From: Pelagibius sp050330205
GTDB taxonomy: Bacteria > Pseudomonadota > Alphaproteobacteria > Kiloniellales > Kiloniellaceae
Direction of reading: 5' to 3'
Length of the DNA: 64,000 nucleotides
NCBI GenBank assembly: GCA_050330205.1
Contig: JBHJOA010000021.1
Location: 1 to 64,000 of the forward strand
Within the stretch, counting starts at the first letter, position 1; each line of letters starts with the position of its first letter. Of the stretch, positions 17,157-26,860 are shown one piece after another. Position numbers and translations under genes: made by a program. A model generated the notes under the pieces. The model saw only the letters and a list, made by a program, of their open reading frames with translations. It was not told the origin of the DNA and made no database searches.

Positions 17157-17564
17157 TTGATTATCGGCCTGGGCAGCGACCTGATCGATATCAGGCGCAT
17201 AGAGAAAACCCTGGAACGCTTCGGCGACCGCTTCACCGAGCGCGTCTTCACCGACGTGGAGCGGCAGAAGTCCGATCGCCGGGCCCAGCGCGCCGCGAGC
17301 TATGCCAAGCGCTTCGCCGCCAAGGAGGCCTGCGCCAAGGCCCTGGGGACGGGCGTGCCGCGGCGCGGGGTCCACTGGCGCGACCTGGGAGTGGTGAATC
17401 TTCCCAGCGGCAAGCCCACCATGGAGCTGAAGCGGGGCGCAGCGTTGCGCTTGGCTGAACTGACGCCAGCGGGTATGAAGGCGCAGATTGACGTTACCAT
17501 TACGGACGACTATCCCCTGGCCCAGGTTATCGTCATCATCTCGGCGCTGCCGAACGATGACTGA
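17157..17564 (+). CDS. acpS: holo-[acyl-carrier-protein] synthase
   Basis: 135 residues from a TTG start; GGAG lies 8 bases upstream and the product then begins IIGLGSDLIDI, as in the family. It transfers 4'-phosphopantetheine from CoA to the acyl carrier protein. The metal-binding residues are in GSDLIDIRRIEK (Asp) and FAAKEACAKALG (Glu). It lies between pdxJ and lepB. Confidence 0.95.
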   Translation: MIIGLGSDLIDIRRIEKTLERFGDRFTERVFTDVERQKSDRRAQRAASYAKRFAAKEACAKALGTGVPRRGVHWRDLGVVNLPSGKPTMELKRGAALRLAELTPAGMKAQIDVTITDDYPLAQVIVIISALPNDD

Positions 17565-17626
17565 GGCCCCGGCCCGAGGGGCGAGGCGTGCCGGCGCGCC
17601 GGACCCTGGCCGCCCGGCAAACAGCG

Positions 17627-18430
17627 ATGAAGATGGAAAGTTTGATGCTTGACCGGAAGCCGGACGCCGATCCCAAGAGCAAGGCATCGAAGGGTGCGAC
17701 CGACAGCGAACAGGGCGGAAGCGCTTGGATGGAGACGCTGCGTACCGTCGTCATCGCGGTCCTGATCGCCGTCGGCGTGCGGACCTTCGCCTACGAGCCC
17801 TTCAACATCCCCTCGAGTTCCATGGAACCGACCTTACTGGTCGGCGACTACCTCTTCGTCTCCAAGCTGTCCTACGGCTACAGCCGCCACTCGCTGCCTT
17901 TCGGCCTGCCGCTGTTCTCCGGACGGGTCCTGTTCAGCGAGCCGGAAAGAGGCGACGTCGCGGTGTTCACCCATCCCCGCGACAATTCGACCGACTACAT
18001 CAAGCGCATCGTCGGGTTGCCGGGCGACACGATCGAGGTACGCGACGGTGTCCTTCACATCAATGACGCGCCTGTGGCACGCGAGCTGCTTTCGGCATCG
18101 GAAGAGGCCGCGCTGGGGTATGGCGCGTCCGGTGGATTGCTCTACTACGAGACCCTTCCGGACGGTCGCCGTCACCTGATCCGTGTATTGAATGATCGAA
18201 GCAGCTACGGTCCCGTGGTGGTGCGCGACGGCCATTTCTTCGCCATGGGCGACAACCGGGACAACAGTGCCGACAGCCGTGCCCCGAGCGTCGGGCAGGT
18301 GCCCTTCGAGAACCTGGTCGGGCGCGCCGAGATTCTGTTCTTTTCGCACGACGGCTCCAGTTCCTGGTGGCAGTTCTGGTCGTGGCCCAGCGCCATCCGT
18401 TTCGGGCGAATCTTCGATGCCATCGAGTAG
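17627..18430 (+). CDS. lepB: signal peptidase I
   Basis: 267 residues from the ATG at 17627; ATGs at 17633 and 17645 are alternatives (GGAAAG lies before the last), and an in-frame GTG at 17588 is less likely. One membrane helix (TLRTVVIAVLIAVGV) precedes the catalytic Ser in NIPSSSMEPTLLVGDYLF; the general base Lys is in DYIKRIVGLPGD. The GDNRDNSADSR box is typical. It cleaves signal peptides on the periplasmic side. rnc starts inside its last 14 bases. Confidence 0.95.
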   Translation: MKMESLMLDRKPDADPKSKASKGATDSEQGGSAWMETLRTVVIAVLIAVGVRTFAYEPFNIPSSSMEPTLLVGDYLFVSKLSYGYSRHSLPFGLPLFSGRVLFSEPERGDVAVFTHPRDNSTDYIKRIVGLPGDTIEVRDGVLHINDAPVARELLSASEEAALGYGASGGLLYYETLPDGRRHLIRVLNDRSSYGPVVVRDGHFFAMGDNRDNSADSRAPSVGQVPFENLVGRAEILFFSHDGSSSWWQFWSWPSAIRFGRIFDAIE

Positions 18431-19154
18431 ACAGCGGCCCGGCGCCGATACCGAAGGCGGCCGGGGCAGGGCGCTGTCGCGATTGCAGGAACGACTGAAC
18501 CACAGCTTCGCCAATCCGGCGCTGCTCGAACGGGCATTGACCCATCCCTCGGTCTCGGCCGACCGGGATCACCGCGGCGGCGACTACGAGCGGCTCGAAT
18601 TCCTCGGCGACCGGGTGTTGGGCCTGGTGGTCGCCGAAAACCTCTTCACCAGGTTTCCCGGAGAAGCCGAGGGCCTGCTGGCGCGCCGCCTGGCCAAACT
18701 CGTCGCCAAGGAAACCCTGGCCGCCGTAGCCGAGGATCTCGATCTCGGCAGCTTCATGCGTCTGGCCATGGGAGAAGACGAACAGCAGGGGCGAAGCAAT
18801 CCCGGCCTGTTGTCCGACGTCTGCGAAGCGGTCATTGCGGCACTTTACCTCGACGGCGGCCTGCCCGCGGCCAAGCGGTTCATCGACGCCGCGTGGACGA
18901 CGCACATCGAGGCGGATCGCGAGGCCCCCTCGGACCCCAAGACGGAACTGCAGGAGTGGGCCCAGGCACGCGGCCTGCCGCTGCCGCGCTACAGCGAGAT
19001 CGACCGCCAGGGACCACCGCACGACCCGGTGTTCACCATTCGCGTCGACGTCGAGGGCCAGATACCGCTGACCGGGCGCGGCCGCTCCAAGCGGGCGGCG
19101 GAACAGGAAGCCGCAACCCAGCTTCTCGCGGTGGTGAAGGGACGATCCGCATGA
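18417..19154 (+). CDS. rnc: ribonuclease III
   Basis: 245 residues from the ATG at 18417, which overlaps lepB by 14 bases. The RNase III signature is ERLEFLGDRVLGLVVAE, with a second acidic cluster in SDVCEAVIAALYLD; a double-stranded RNA binding domain closes the protein (about 170-243, DPKTELQEWAQARGLPLP to RSKRAAEQEAA). It processes rRNA precursors and other duplex RNA. The stop overlaps the era start (ATGA). Confidence 0.96.
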   Translation: MPSSRQRPGADTEGGRGRALSRLQERLNHSFANPALLERALTHPSVSADRDHRGGDYERLEFLGDRVLGLVVAENLFTRFPGEAEGLLARRLAKLVAKETLAAVAEDLDLGSFMRLAMGEDEQQGRSNPGLLSDVCEAVIAALYLDGGLPAAKRFIDAAWTTHIEADREAPSDPKTELQEWAQARGLPLPRYSEIDRQGPPHDPVFTIRVDVEGQIPLTGRGRSKRAAEQEAATQLLAVVKGRSA

Positions 19155-20062
19155 CTGCAGGCGACGGCGTAAAGCGCTGCGGTTTCGTCGCCGTCGTCGG
19201 CGCCCCCAACGCCGGCAAGTCGACGCTGGTGAACCGTCTGGTCGGCGCCAAGGTATCCATCGTCACCCACAAGGTGCAGACCACCCGGACGCGGATCCGC
19301 GGCATCGCGATGCAGGGCGACAGCCAGATCGTCCTCATCGACACGCCGGGCATCTTCACGGCCAAGCGGCGCCTGGAGCGCGCCATGGTGCAGGCCGCCT
19401 GGGCCGGCGTCGAGGACGCCGACGTGGTGCTGGCGATCCACGACGCCGGTCGCCGGCAGATTCCGGAAGAGACGCTGCAGGTGATCGACGGTCTGGCCGA
19501 GACCCGCTGCGAGCTGGTGCTGGTATTGAACAAGGTCGACCTGGTGAAGCGCGAGCGGCTGCTGGAAATGGCGGCCGAGCTGTCGGCGCGCGGCCGCTTC
19601 GCGAAGGTGTTCATGATCTCCGCCCTGAACGGCGACGGCGTGGCGGACCTGCTGGATTACCTGGCGACCCGAATGCCCGAGGGGCCCTGGCTGTTCCCCG
19701 AGGACCAGCTCTCCGACATCTCCCTGCGCATGTTGGCGGCGGAGATCACCCGCGAGAAGCTGTTCCTCAATCTGCACCAGGAAGTTCCCTATGCGCTGAC
19801 GGTGGAAACCGAGAGCTGGGAGGAGTTCAAGGATGGCTCCGCGCGCGTCGAGCAGACGATCTACGTCGGCCGCGATCAGCACAAGGCGATCTGCCTCGGC
19901 AAGGGCGGCAAGACCATCCGCATGGTGCGCGAGGCCGCCCAGAAGGAGATGGAAGAGGCCTTCGGGCACCCGGTTCATCTCTTCCTTTTCGTGAAGGTGC
20001 GGGAGAACTGGATCAACGATCCGGAACGCTATCGCAACCTGGGCCTGGAGTTCGATGCCTGA
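19151..20062 (+). CDS. era: GTPase Era
   Basis: 303 residues. The GTPase domain shows G1 GAPNAGKST, G2 in VQTTRTRIRGI, G3 DTPG and G4 NKVDL; the KH domain (about 210-300) has GKGGKTIRMVREAAQKEME and the C-terminal VRENWINDPERYRNLGLEF. Era binds the 3' end of 16S rRNA in 30S assembly. The start overlaps the rnc stop by 4 bases, giving translational coupling; recO follows after 27 bases. Confidence 0.97.
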   Translation: MTAGDGVKRCGFVAVVGAPNAGKSTLVNRLVGAKVSIVTHKVQTTRTRIRGIAMQGDSQIVLIDTPGIFTAKRRLERAMVQAAWAGVEDADVVLAIHDAGRRQIPEETLQVIDGLAETRCELVLVLNKVDLVKRERLLEMAAELSARGRFAKVFMISALNGDGVADLLDYLATRMPEGPWLFPEDQLSDISLRMLAAEITREKLFLNLHQEVPYALTVETESWEEFKDGSARVEQTIYVGRDQHKAICLGKGGKTIRMVREAAQKEMEEAFGHPVHLFLFVKVRENWINDPERYRNLGLEFDA

Positions 20063-20089
20063 CGCCGCCGCAACCGGGCCGGCCCCGTC

Positions 20090-20839
20090 ATGAAATGGGA
20101 GGACGAGGCGGTCATCCTGTCGGTCCGCCCGCACGGCGAGACCTCCGCCATCGTGCAACTGCTGACCCGGGCGCAGGGACGGCACGCGGGCTTGGTGCGC
20201 GGGGGGCAGGGTTCGCGCCGGCGCGGCATCTATCAGGCCGGTAACCTGGTGACGGCGAGCTGGAGCGGGCGCCTGCCCGAGCATCTCGGCACGCTGGAGT
20301 GCGAACTGGTGCGTTCCTACGCAGCAGGGGTGATGGACGACGCCGACCGCCTGGCGGCGCTCAGCGCCGCCGCGGCGGTCTGCGAGGGGGCGATGCCGGA
20401 GCGACAGCCTCATCCGGCGTGTTTCGAGGGCCTGCTGGCGCTGCTCGACTCCCTGGAGGGCGACCACTGGGCGGAAGTCTACGTACGCTGGGAACTGGCC
20501 CTGCTCGCCGAGCTCGGTTTCGGCCTCGATCTGTCGGGCTGCGCGGCGGGCGGTGACAACGACCAGTTGGCCTACGTCAGCCCGCGCTCCGGCCGAGCGG
20601 TGTCGCTCTCCGGCGGTGCGCCCTTCAAGGAGAAGCTGCTCGCCCTGCCGGCCTTCCTGATCGGCCGCGGCGAAGGGGGACGGCAAGCGGTAGCCGAGGG
20701 GCTGGCCCTCACCGGGTTTTTCCTTGAGCGGCACCTCTTCCATCCTCATGATATGCCGCTGCCGGCCGCCCGGCAGCGCCTGGAGCAGCGTTTCACGGGG
20801 CCCGTCCGCCCCTCCGAGGCCGCACCGGGCAAGCCCTGA
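20090..20839 (+). CDS. recO: DNA repair protein RecO
   Basis: 249 residues. The N-terminal OB fold starts MKWEDEAVILSVRPHGETSAIVQLL and contains GLVRGGQGSRRRGIYQAGN; the helical C-terminal half has ELALLAELGFGLDLSGCAAGG. RecO helps RecR load RecA on SSB-coated DNA. The era-recO order supports the call. Confidence 0.94.
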   Translation: MKWEDEAVILSVRPHGETSAIVQLLTRAQGRHAGLVRGGQGSRRRGIYQAGNLVTASWSGRLPEHLGTLECELVRSYAAGVMDDADRLAALSAAAAVCEGAMPERQPHPACFEGLLALLDSLEGDHWAEVYVRWELALLAELGFGLDLSGCAAGGDNDQLAYVSPRSGRAVSLSGGAPFKEKLLALPAFLIGRGEGGRQAVAEGLALTGFFLERHLFHPHDMPLPAARQRLEQRFTGPVRPSEAAPGKP

Positions 20840-20869
20840 CAGAGCACTTCCCGGTTCCATCCGTTACCG

Positions 20870-22120
20870 ATGTCTCAGAACGCTACAGCCCCGGTCGTCG
20901 TCGTGGGTGCCGGCATCGTCGGTGTCTGCTGCGCCCTCTATCTGCAGCGTGACGGCCGGCAGGTGATCCTTGTCGACCGCGGCGAGCCGGGGGAGGGCAC
21001 GTCCTTCGGCAACGGCTCGATCATCACCGAAGAGGCCGTGGTGCCGGTGCAGACGCCGGGCGTCGCGCGCCAGGTGCCCGGCATGCTGGCTGACCCTCTG
21101 GGGCCGCTGGCCATCCGTTGGTCTTACCTTCCGCGGATCGCGCCCTGGCTGTTCCACTTCATCCGGGCCAGTTCGCCGGGGCGCGTGGAGGAAATCTCGG
21201 TGGCTCTGCGCCAGTTGCTCGACGGCGCGCGGGCTGCTTACGACCCCTTGCTCGAGGCCGCCGGCATCCGCGACATGATCCGGCGCAGCGGCTGGGTGTC
21301 TGTCTACGAGACGGAAGCCGGTTTCCGCAGCTACGCGCCGAAACTGGAACTGCAGCGCCGGCGCGGGGTCAAGCTGGAGGTGCTGGGGCCGGAAGAATTG
21401 CGGCAGCTTGAACCCGGCCTGGCGCCGATCTTCCACCGCGCCGTGTTCTACCCGGAGGTCTCGCACACGGTGGACAACTTCCGCTTCGTGCAGGAGCTGG
21501 CGGCGGCCTTCGTGCGGCAGGGCGGCGAGATCCGCCGCGCGGCGGTCGTCGGCTTCGAGCAAGGCGAGGGAGAGGTGCGGACGGTGGTGACCGAGGCGGG
21601 GCCGATACCCTGCGGCGGCTGTGTCATCGCCGCCGGCGCCTGGTCCAAGGTGCTGACGGCGATGCTGGGGTGCCGCCCGCCGCTGGACACCGAGCGCGGC
21701 TATCACCTCACCCTGCCGCACGCGGCCGGCAGCCTGCGCCTGCCGGTCTATTCCACCGAGCGCGGCTTCGTCTGCACACCGCTGGACCAAGGCCTGCGGA
21801 TCGCCGGCACGGTGGAGCTGGGTGGCCTCGAGGCGGCGCCAAACTGGCAGCGCGCCGAGGTGCTGTACCGGAACGCCAGCCGCTGGTTGCCGGGCCTCGA
21901 CCGCCGCGACGAGAGCCGCTGGATGGGCTACCGCCCGTCGATGCCGGACTCGCTGCCGGTGATCGGGCCGTCGCCGCGGCACCGCAACGCGATCTTCGCC
22001 TTCGGCCATGGCCACGTGGGGTTGAGTCTCGGCGCACGCACCGGCGCACTGGTCGCCGCCCTGCTGGCCGGGCGCGATCCGGGCCTCGACATGAGCCCCT
22101 ACCGGCCCGACCGCTTCTAG
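20870..22120 (+). CDS. FAD-dependent D-amino acid dehydrogenase-like oxidoreductase (DadA family)
   Basis: 416 residues. The Rossmann FAD motif VVVVGAGIVGVCCALYLQRDG is at the N-terminus, with TSFGNGSIIT next and the C-terminal FAD contact GHGHVGLSLGARTGALVAAL. This is the DAO/DadA pattern; D-amino acid dehydrogenases oxidise D-amino acids to keto acids and pass electrons to the quinone pool. It lies 30 bases after recO in the otherwise conserved recO-parC interval, with no alanine racemase beside it, so the substrate remains open (hydroxyproline or other imino acids are alternatives). Confidence 0.85.
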   Translation: MSQNATAPVVVVGAGIVGVCCALYLQRDGRQVILVDRGEPGEGTSFGNGSIITEEAVVPVQTPGVARQVPGMLADPLGPLAIRWSYLPRIAPWLFHFIRASSPGRVEEISVALRQLLDGARAAYDPLLEAAGIRDMIRRSGWVSVYETEAGFRSYAPKLELQRRRGVKLEVLGPEELRQLEPGLAPIFHRAVFYPEVSHTVDNFRFVQELAAAFVRQGGEIRRAAVVGFEQGEGEVRTVVTEAGPIPCGGCVIAAGAWSKVLTAMLGCRPPLDTERGYHLTLPHAAGSLRLPVYSTERGFVCTPLDQGLRIAGTVELGGLEAAPNWQRAEVLYRNASRWLPGLDRRDESRWMGYRPSMPDSLPVIGPSPRHRNAIFAFGHGHVGLSLGARTGALVAALLAGRDPGLDMSPYRPDRF

Positions 22121-22210
22121 TCTTCCTTGGTTTTCCTGGCTATCTGTTGCCTTCGGGGGGATGATCGCTACTATATCTGGTAGCAGTTTTCCGGAGTCGC
22201 AATCGCTTCC

Positions 22211-24433
22211 ATGGCCGCCCTGCCTGCCGGTGAAATTCGTGACGTGAAGCTCTCCGACGCCCTGTCGGAGCGCTATCTCTCCTATGCCCTGTCGACCATC
22301 ATGGCGCGCTCGCTGCCCGACGTGCGCGACGGCTTGAAGCCGGTGCACCGGCGCCTGCTCTACGCCATGCGCCAGTTGCGCCTCGACCCCGGCTCCGGCT
22401 TCAAGAAGTCGGCTCGCGTGGTCGGCGACGTCATCGGCAAGTTCCACCCGCACGGCGACCAGGCCATCTACGACGCGCTGGTGCGCCTGGCCCAGGACTT
22501 CTCCCTGCGCTTTCCGTTGATCGACGGACAGGGAAACTTCGGCAACATCGACGGCGATAACGCCGCGGCCATGCGCTACACCGAAGCGCGCCTGACGGAG
22601 GTCGCCGGCGCCCTTCTGGACGGTATCGACGAGGACGCTGTCGACTTCCGGCCGACCTACGACGGCGAGGCCGAGGAGCCGGTGGTGCTGCCGGGCGGCT
22701 TCCCAAACCTGCTGGCCAACGGCTCCCAGGGCATTGCCGTCGGCATGGCGACCTCGATTCCGCCGCATAACGTCGGCGAGATCTGCGAAGCGCTGCTGCA
22801 CGTGATCAAGGCACCGAACGCCACCATCGACAAGCTGGCGGATCTCATGCCGGGGCCCGATTTCCCGACCGGCGGCGTTCTCGTCGAGTCCCGGGAGAAC
22901 ATCGTCGAGGCCTACAGAACCGGGCGGGGATCGTTCCGCCTGCGCGCCCGCTGGGAGGTCGAGAAGATCAAGGGCGGCGGCTTCCAGGTCGTCGTCACCG
23001 AGATTCCGTTCCAGGTCCAGAAGTCCCGCCTGATCGAGAAGATCGCCGAGCTGCTGCTGGCCAAGAAGCTGAACATGCTGGCCGACATCCGCGACGAGTC
23101 GACCGATGACGTGCGCCTGGTGCTGGAGCCCAAGAGCCGCAACGTCGACCCCGAAGTGCTCATGGAATCGCTGTTCCGGCAGACCGATCTTGAGACCCGC
23201 TTCGGGCTCAACATGAACGTGCTGGACGCCGACAACACGCCCCGGGTGATGAACCTGCGCGAGGTGCTGCGCGCCTTCCTCGACCATCGCCACGAAGTGC
23301 TGAAGCGCCAGACGCAGCATCGCCTCGACAAGATCGCCCATCGCCTGGAGGTCCTCGAGGGCTACCTGGTCGCCTACCTCAACATCGACGAGGTGATCCG
23401 CATCATCCGCGAGGAAGACGATCCCAAGGCGAAGATGATGAAACGGTGGAAGCTGAGCGACCTGCAGGCCGAAGCCATCCTCAATATGCGCCTGCGGGCC
23501 CTGCGCAAGCTGGAGGAGATCACCATCCGCGAGGAGCATTCTGCCTTGTCCAAGGAGCAGAAGGACCTCAAGCAGCTGATGAAGAACGAGAGCCGGCGGT
23601 GGTCGGTGATCGGCGATCAGGTCAGGGACATCAAGGCCCGTTTCGGCCAGAAGACGCCGCTGGGCAAGCGGCGCACGGACATCGGCGAGGTGCCCTCCGA
23701 CGTGGTGATCCCGCTCGAGGCCGTGGTGGAGCGCGAGCCGGTCACTGTGCTCTGCTCGGCCAAGGGCTGGGTGCGTGCTCTCAGGGGCCACCAGGAAGAC
23801 GTTTCCGACGCCAAGTACAAGGAAGGCGACCGCGAACGCTTCGTCGTCCACGCCGAGACCACGGACAAGCTGCTGGTCTTCGCCACCAACGGGCGCTTCT
23901 ACACCCTGGGGGTCGACAAGCTGCCGGGCGGGCGCGGCTTCGGCGAGCCGCTGCGCCTGATGATGGGGCTGCCCAACGACCAGGACATCGTGGCGGTGTT
24001 CGTCCACGAACCGGGCCGCAGGTTGCTGGTGGCGTCCTCCGACGGCCGCGGTTTCCTGGTGCCGGAGGACGAGGTTGTCGCTCAGACCAAGAACGGCAAG
24101 CAGGTGCTCAACCCCGGCCAGGGGGTCGAGGCGGCCGTCTGCCGGCCGGTCGAGGGGGATCATGTGGCGGTTATCGGCGACAACCGCAAACTGCTGCTGT
24201 TCCCGCTGGCGGAGGTGCCCGAGATGACGCGGGGCAGGGGCGTCATCCTGCAGAAATACAAGGACGGCGGGCTCTCCGACGCCAAGACCTTCAACCGCAA
24301 GGAGGGCCTGACCTGGGCGGCCGGGGCGGCGCGGACCCGGACGGAGACAGACCTGCGGCCCTGGCTGGGCAAGCGGGCCCAGGCCGGCCGCCTGCCGCCG
24401 ACGGGCTTCCCGCGATCCAACAAATTCGCCTGA
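22211..24433 (+). CDS. parC: DNA topoisomerase IV subunit A
   Basis: 740 residues. The catalytic Tyr123 is in AAAMRYTEARL, with the GKFHPHGDQAIYDAL helix (about 77-91) before it and GSQGIAVGMATSIPPHN after. The C-terminal beta-propeller lacks a GyrA box, and the sequence after residue 380 (EEDDPKAKMMKRWKLSDLQAE) is of the alphaproteobacterial ParC type, so ParC rather than GyrA. With ParE it separates linked daughter chromosomes. At the site of E. coli ParC Ser80 this protein has Gln84. Confidence 0.95.
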   Translation: MAALPAGEIRDVKLSDALSERYLSYALSTIMARSLPDVRDGLKPVHRRLLYAMRQLRLDPGSGFKKSARVVGDVIGKFHPHGDQAIYDALVRLAQDFSLRFPLIDGQGNFGNIDGDNAAAMRYTEARLTEVAGALLDGIDEDAVDFRPTYDGEAEEPVVLPGGFPNLLANGSQGIAVGMATSIPPHNVGEICEALLHVIKAPNATIDKLADLMPGPDFPTGGVLVESRENIVEAYRTGRGSFRLRARWEVEKIKGGGFQVVVTEIPFQVQKSRLIEKIAELLLAKKLNMLADIRDESTDDVRLVLEPKSRNVDPEVLMESLFRQTDLETRFGLNMNVLDADNTPRVMNLREVLRAFLDHRHEVLKRQTQHRLDKIAHRLEVLEGYLVAYLNIDEVIRIIREEDDPKAKMMKRWKLSDLQAEAILNMRLRALRKLEEITIREEHSALSKEQKDLKQLMKNESRRWSVIGDQVRDIKARFGQKTPLGKRRTDIGEVPSDVVIPLEAVVEREPVTVLCSAKGWVRALRGHQEDVSDAKYKEGDRERFVVHAETTDKLLVFATNGRFYTLGVDKLPGGRGFGEPLRLMMGLPNDQDIVAVFVHEPGRRLLVASSDGRGFLVPEDEVVAQTKNGKQVLNPGQGVEAAVCRPVEGDHVAVIGDNRKLLLFPLAEVPEMTRGRGVILQKYKDGGLSDAKTFNRKEGLTWAAGAARTRTETDLRPWLGKRAQAGRLPPTGFPRSNKFA

Positions 24434-24675
24434 TTCCCGGCATTTCCCGTTGTCGCCGCCGCCGCCGCGGCCTATAAGCCCCGACGACGATAAAACCAAC
24501 AAGCTTTGAACGGGAAGGCCGGGGGGCATCTCCGGCAGGCAAGCAGGCAGGGTGAGGTCAGCGGGCCCAGTGATCCCTGAAGACGCAGCGGGGCGTGCCG
24601 CCGGGCGGCCGCCAGCCTCTTCGGGTGTGCAGGTCGTGCGGACCGGGACCTCGGGACTGGGGATCTGACGTCAAC

Positions 24676-25221
24676 GTGAGCGCGCTCGTCGCCTTCGTCA
24701 ATCTGGTCGACCGCATCAACGAACGCATCGGTCGCGGGGTCGCCTGGCTCACGCTGCTGATGGTGTTGATCACCTTCGCCGTCGTCATCCTGCGCTACGT
24801 CTACTCGATCGGCTGGGTCTGGCTTCAGGAGTCCTACGTCTGGCTCCACGGTATCGTCTTCATGCTCGGTGCCGGGTATACTCTGCTGCACAACGCCCAT
24901 GTCAGGGTCGATATCTTCTATCGGCCGAACAGCGTCCGCTACAAGGCGATCATCGACCTTGCCGGCGCGCTCCTGCTGCTGCTGCCGCTCGTCGCCGTGG
25001 TGATCTTCGTGAGCCACGACTACGTTCTCGACTCCTGGCGGCGCCTCGAGGTCTCCCGCGAAGCCGGCGGACTTCCCGGGCTGTTCCTCCTGAAGAGCGT
25101 GATCCTGCTGTTCTGCCTGCTGATCGGGCTCCAGGGGCTGTCGCTGGCGGCCAGGAGCTTCCTGGTACTGATCGGCCATCCGGAGTTTCAGCCGGAAGAC
25201 GAAGAAGCGGGACCGATCTAG
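24676..25221 (+). CDS. TRAP transporter small permease (DctQ family)
   Basis: 181 residues from a GTG at 24676 (VSALVAFVNLVDRIN); an upstream in-frame start at 24595 would add 27 residues without homology. Four membrane segments are visible (about 22-42, 57-77, 98-120, 140-160) with the DctQ pattern WLQESYVWLHGIVFMLGAGYTL and HVRVDIFYRP. It ends 3 bases before the large permease gene. The 242 bases between parC and this start hold no other gene that I can support. Confidence 0.9.
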   Translation: MSALVAFVNLVDRINERIGRGVAWLTLLMVLITFAVVILRYVYSIGWVWLQESYVWLHGIVFMLGAGYTLLHNAHVRVDIFYRPNSVRYKAIIDLAGALLLLLPLVAVVIFVSHDYVLDSWRRLEVSREAGGLPGLFLLKSVILLFCLLIGLQGLSLAARSFLVLIGHPEFQPEDEEAGPI

Positions 25222-25224
25222 GAG

Positions 25225-26808
25225 ATGGATCCGGCACTGCTCGGAGAGATTCTCTCCCTCGTCATGTTCGCGACCGCCTGCGTCGTGCTGCTGCTGGGAT
25301 TCCCGGTCGCCTTCACCCTCGGCGGCGTGGCGCTGGCCTTCGCCTTCCTCGGCCTCGGGCTCGGCATCTTCGACATGCGTCTGCTGGGCGGGCTGGCGTC
25401 CCGCTATTTCGGCGTCATGGTGAACGAGCTGCTGGTGGCGGTACCGCTCTTCGTCTTCATGGGCGTGATGCTGGAGCGCTCGCGGATCGCCGAACAGCTG
25501 CTCGAAACCATGGGCCTGATGTTCGGCAAGCTGCGCGGCGGCCTCGGGCTCTCGGTGATCTTCGTCGGCATGCTGCTCGGGGCCTCCACGGGTATCGTCG
25601 GCGCGACGGTGGTGACCATGGGGCTGCTGTCGCTGCCCTCCATGCTGAAAGCCGGTTACGACCCGAAGATCGCCTGCGGCACCATCTGCGCCTCCGGCAC
25701 CCTGGGGCAGATCATCCCGCCGTCGATCGTGCTGGTGCTGCTGGGCGATATCCTGCAGGGCGCCAACACGCAGGCGCAACTGGCGCTGGGCAACTTCGCG
25801 CCGGACCCGGTGTCGGTGATCGACCTCTTCGCCGGCGCCTTCCTGCCCGGCATCATGCTGGTCGGGCTCTATATGCTGTGGATCGTCTTCGTCGGCCTGG
25901 TGAGACCGGAATCCTGCCCGCCGGTGGAGCGCAGAGCCGGCGATACGGAGCGGCTGGGCCCGCGCATCCTGCGCGTGCTGGTGCCGCCGGCCGCTCTCAT
26001 CGTGCTGGTCCTGGGATCGATCCTGTTCGGGCTGGCGACGCCGACGGAGGCGGCCTCGATCGGCTGCATCGGCGCCCTGCTGCTGGCCGGGCGCGCCGTG
26101 GCGGGAGGCGAGGCTCAGGGCTGGCCCGTCTACCTGGCCGGAGGCTGCATGGTGGCGCTGGTTCCGCTGGTCACCAACTTCGACCTGCGCATGCAGCGCA
26201 GCGTCGTGCCCTTTGAGGATGCGGTGGCAGCGATCGTCGCGGGAGTCTGCATCTTGGCCATGGCCATCGGCGTCGGCGTCTCCCTGATGCGCGTCCATCG
26301 CAGCGGCATCCTGACCGAGGTGATGCAGACGACGGTGAAGATCTCCGCCATGGTCTTCATCATCCTGCTCGGTGCCTCGGTGTTCTCCCTGGTCTTCCGC
26401 GGCCTCGGCGGCGACAAGATCGTCGAGGACGTGCTGACTTCCATGCCCGGCGGCGCTTTCGGGGCGATGCTGGTGGTCATGGCGCTGATGTTCGTCATGG
26501 GCTTCTTTCTGGACTTCATCGAGATCGTTTTCGTGGTGGTGCCGATCGTCGGCCCGGTCCTGCTCATGATGGGGCTGGACCCCATCTGGCTCGGCGTCAT
26601 GATTGCGGTCAACCTGCAGACGTCGTTCCTGACGCCGCCCTTCGGCTTCGCGCTGTTCTACCTGCGCGGTGTCGCGCCGCCTTCCGTGACCACCATGAGC
26701 ATCTACCGCGGTATCATTCCTTTCGTGATCATCCAGATCATCGGCCTAATCCTGATCGCCGCCTTCCCCGACGTGGCCACCTGGCTGCCTAAGGTCCTGT
26801 TCAGGTAG
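25225..26808 (+). CDS. TRAP transporter large permease (DctM family), long form
   Basis: 527 residues, about 90 more than usual DctM proteins. The core is standard (GFPVAFTLGGVAL, FMGVMLERSRIAEQLLETM, GTLGQIIPPSIVLVLLGD, TPTEAASIGCIGA). Extra membrane helices are inserted at about residues 295-370 (VYLAGGCMVALVPLV and VAAIVAGVCILAMAIGVGV). The C-terminal half resumes with FFLDFIEIVFVVVPIVGP. It works with the small permease before it and, by proximity, with the TakP-like binding protein encoded convergently at 26932-28041; Na+-driven import is usual for the family. Confidence 0.93.
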   Translation: MDPALLGEILSLVMFATACVVLLLGFPVAFTLGGVALAFAFLGLGLGIFDMRLLGGLASRYFGVMVNELLVAVPLFVFMGVMLERSRIAEQLLETMGLMFGKLRGGLGLSVIFVGMLLGASTGIVGATVVTMGLLSLPSMLKAGYDPKIACGTICASGTLGQIIPPSIVLVLLGDILQGANTQAQLALGNFAPDPVSVIDLFAGAFLPGIMLVGLYMLWIVFVGLVRPESCPPVERRAGDTERLGPRILRVLVPPAALIVLVLGSILFGLATPTEAASIGCIGALLLAGRAVAGGEAQGWPVYLAGGCMVALVPLVTNFDLRMQRSVVPFEDAVAAIVAGVCILAMAIGVGVSLMRVHRSGILTEVMQTTVKISAMVFIILLGASVFSLVFRGLGGDKIVEDVLTSMPGGAFGAMLVVMALMFVMGFFLDFIEIVFVVVPIVGPVLLMMGLDPIWLGVMIAVNLQTSFLTPPFGFALFYLRGVAPPSVTTMSIYRGIIPFVIIQIIGLILIAAFPDVATWLPKVLFR

Positions 26809-26860
26809 GCGGAACCGTCGCGTCTGCCAACGCTTCCGAAGTTGACGTCGTCAAAGAAAA

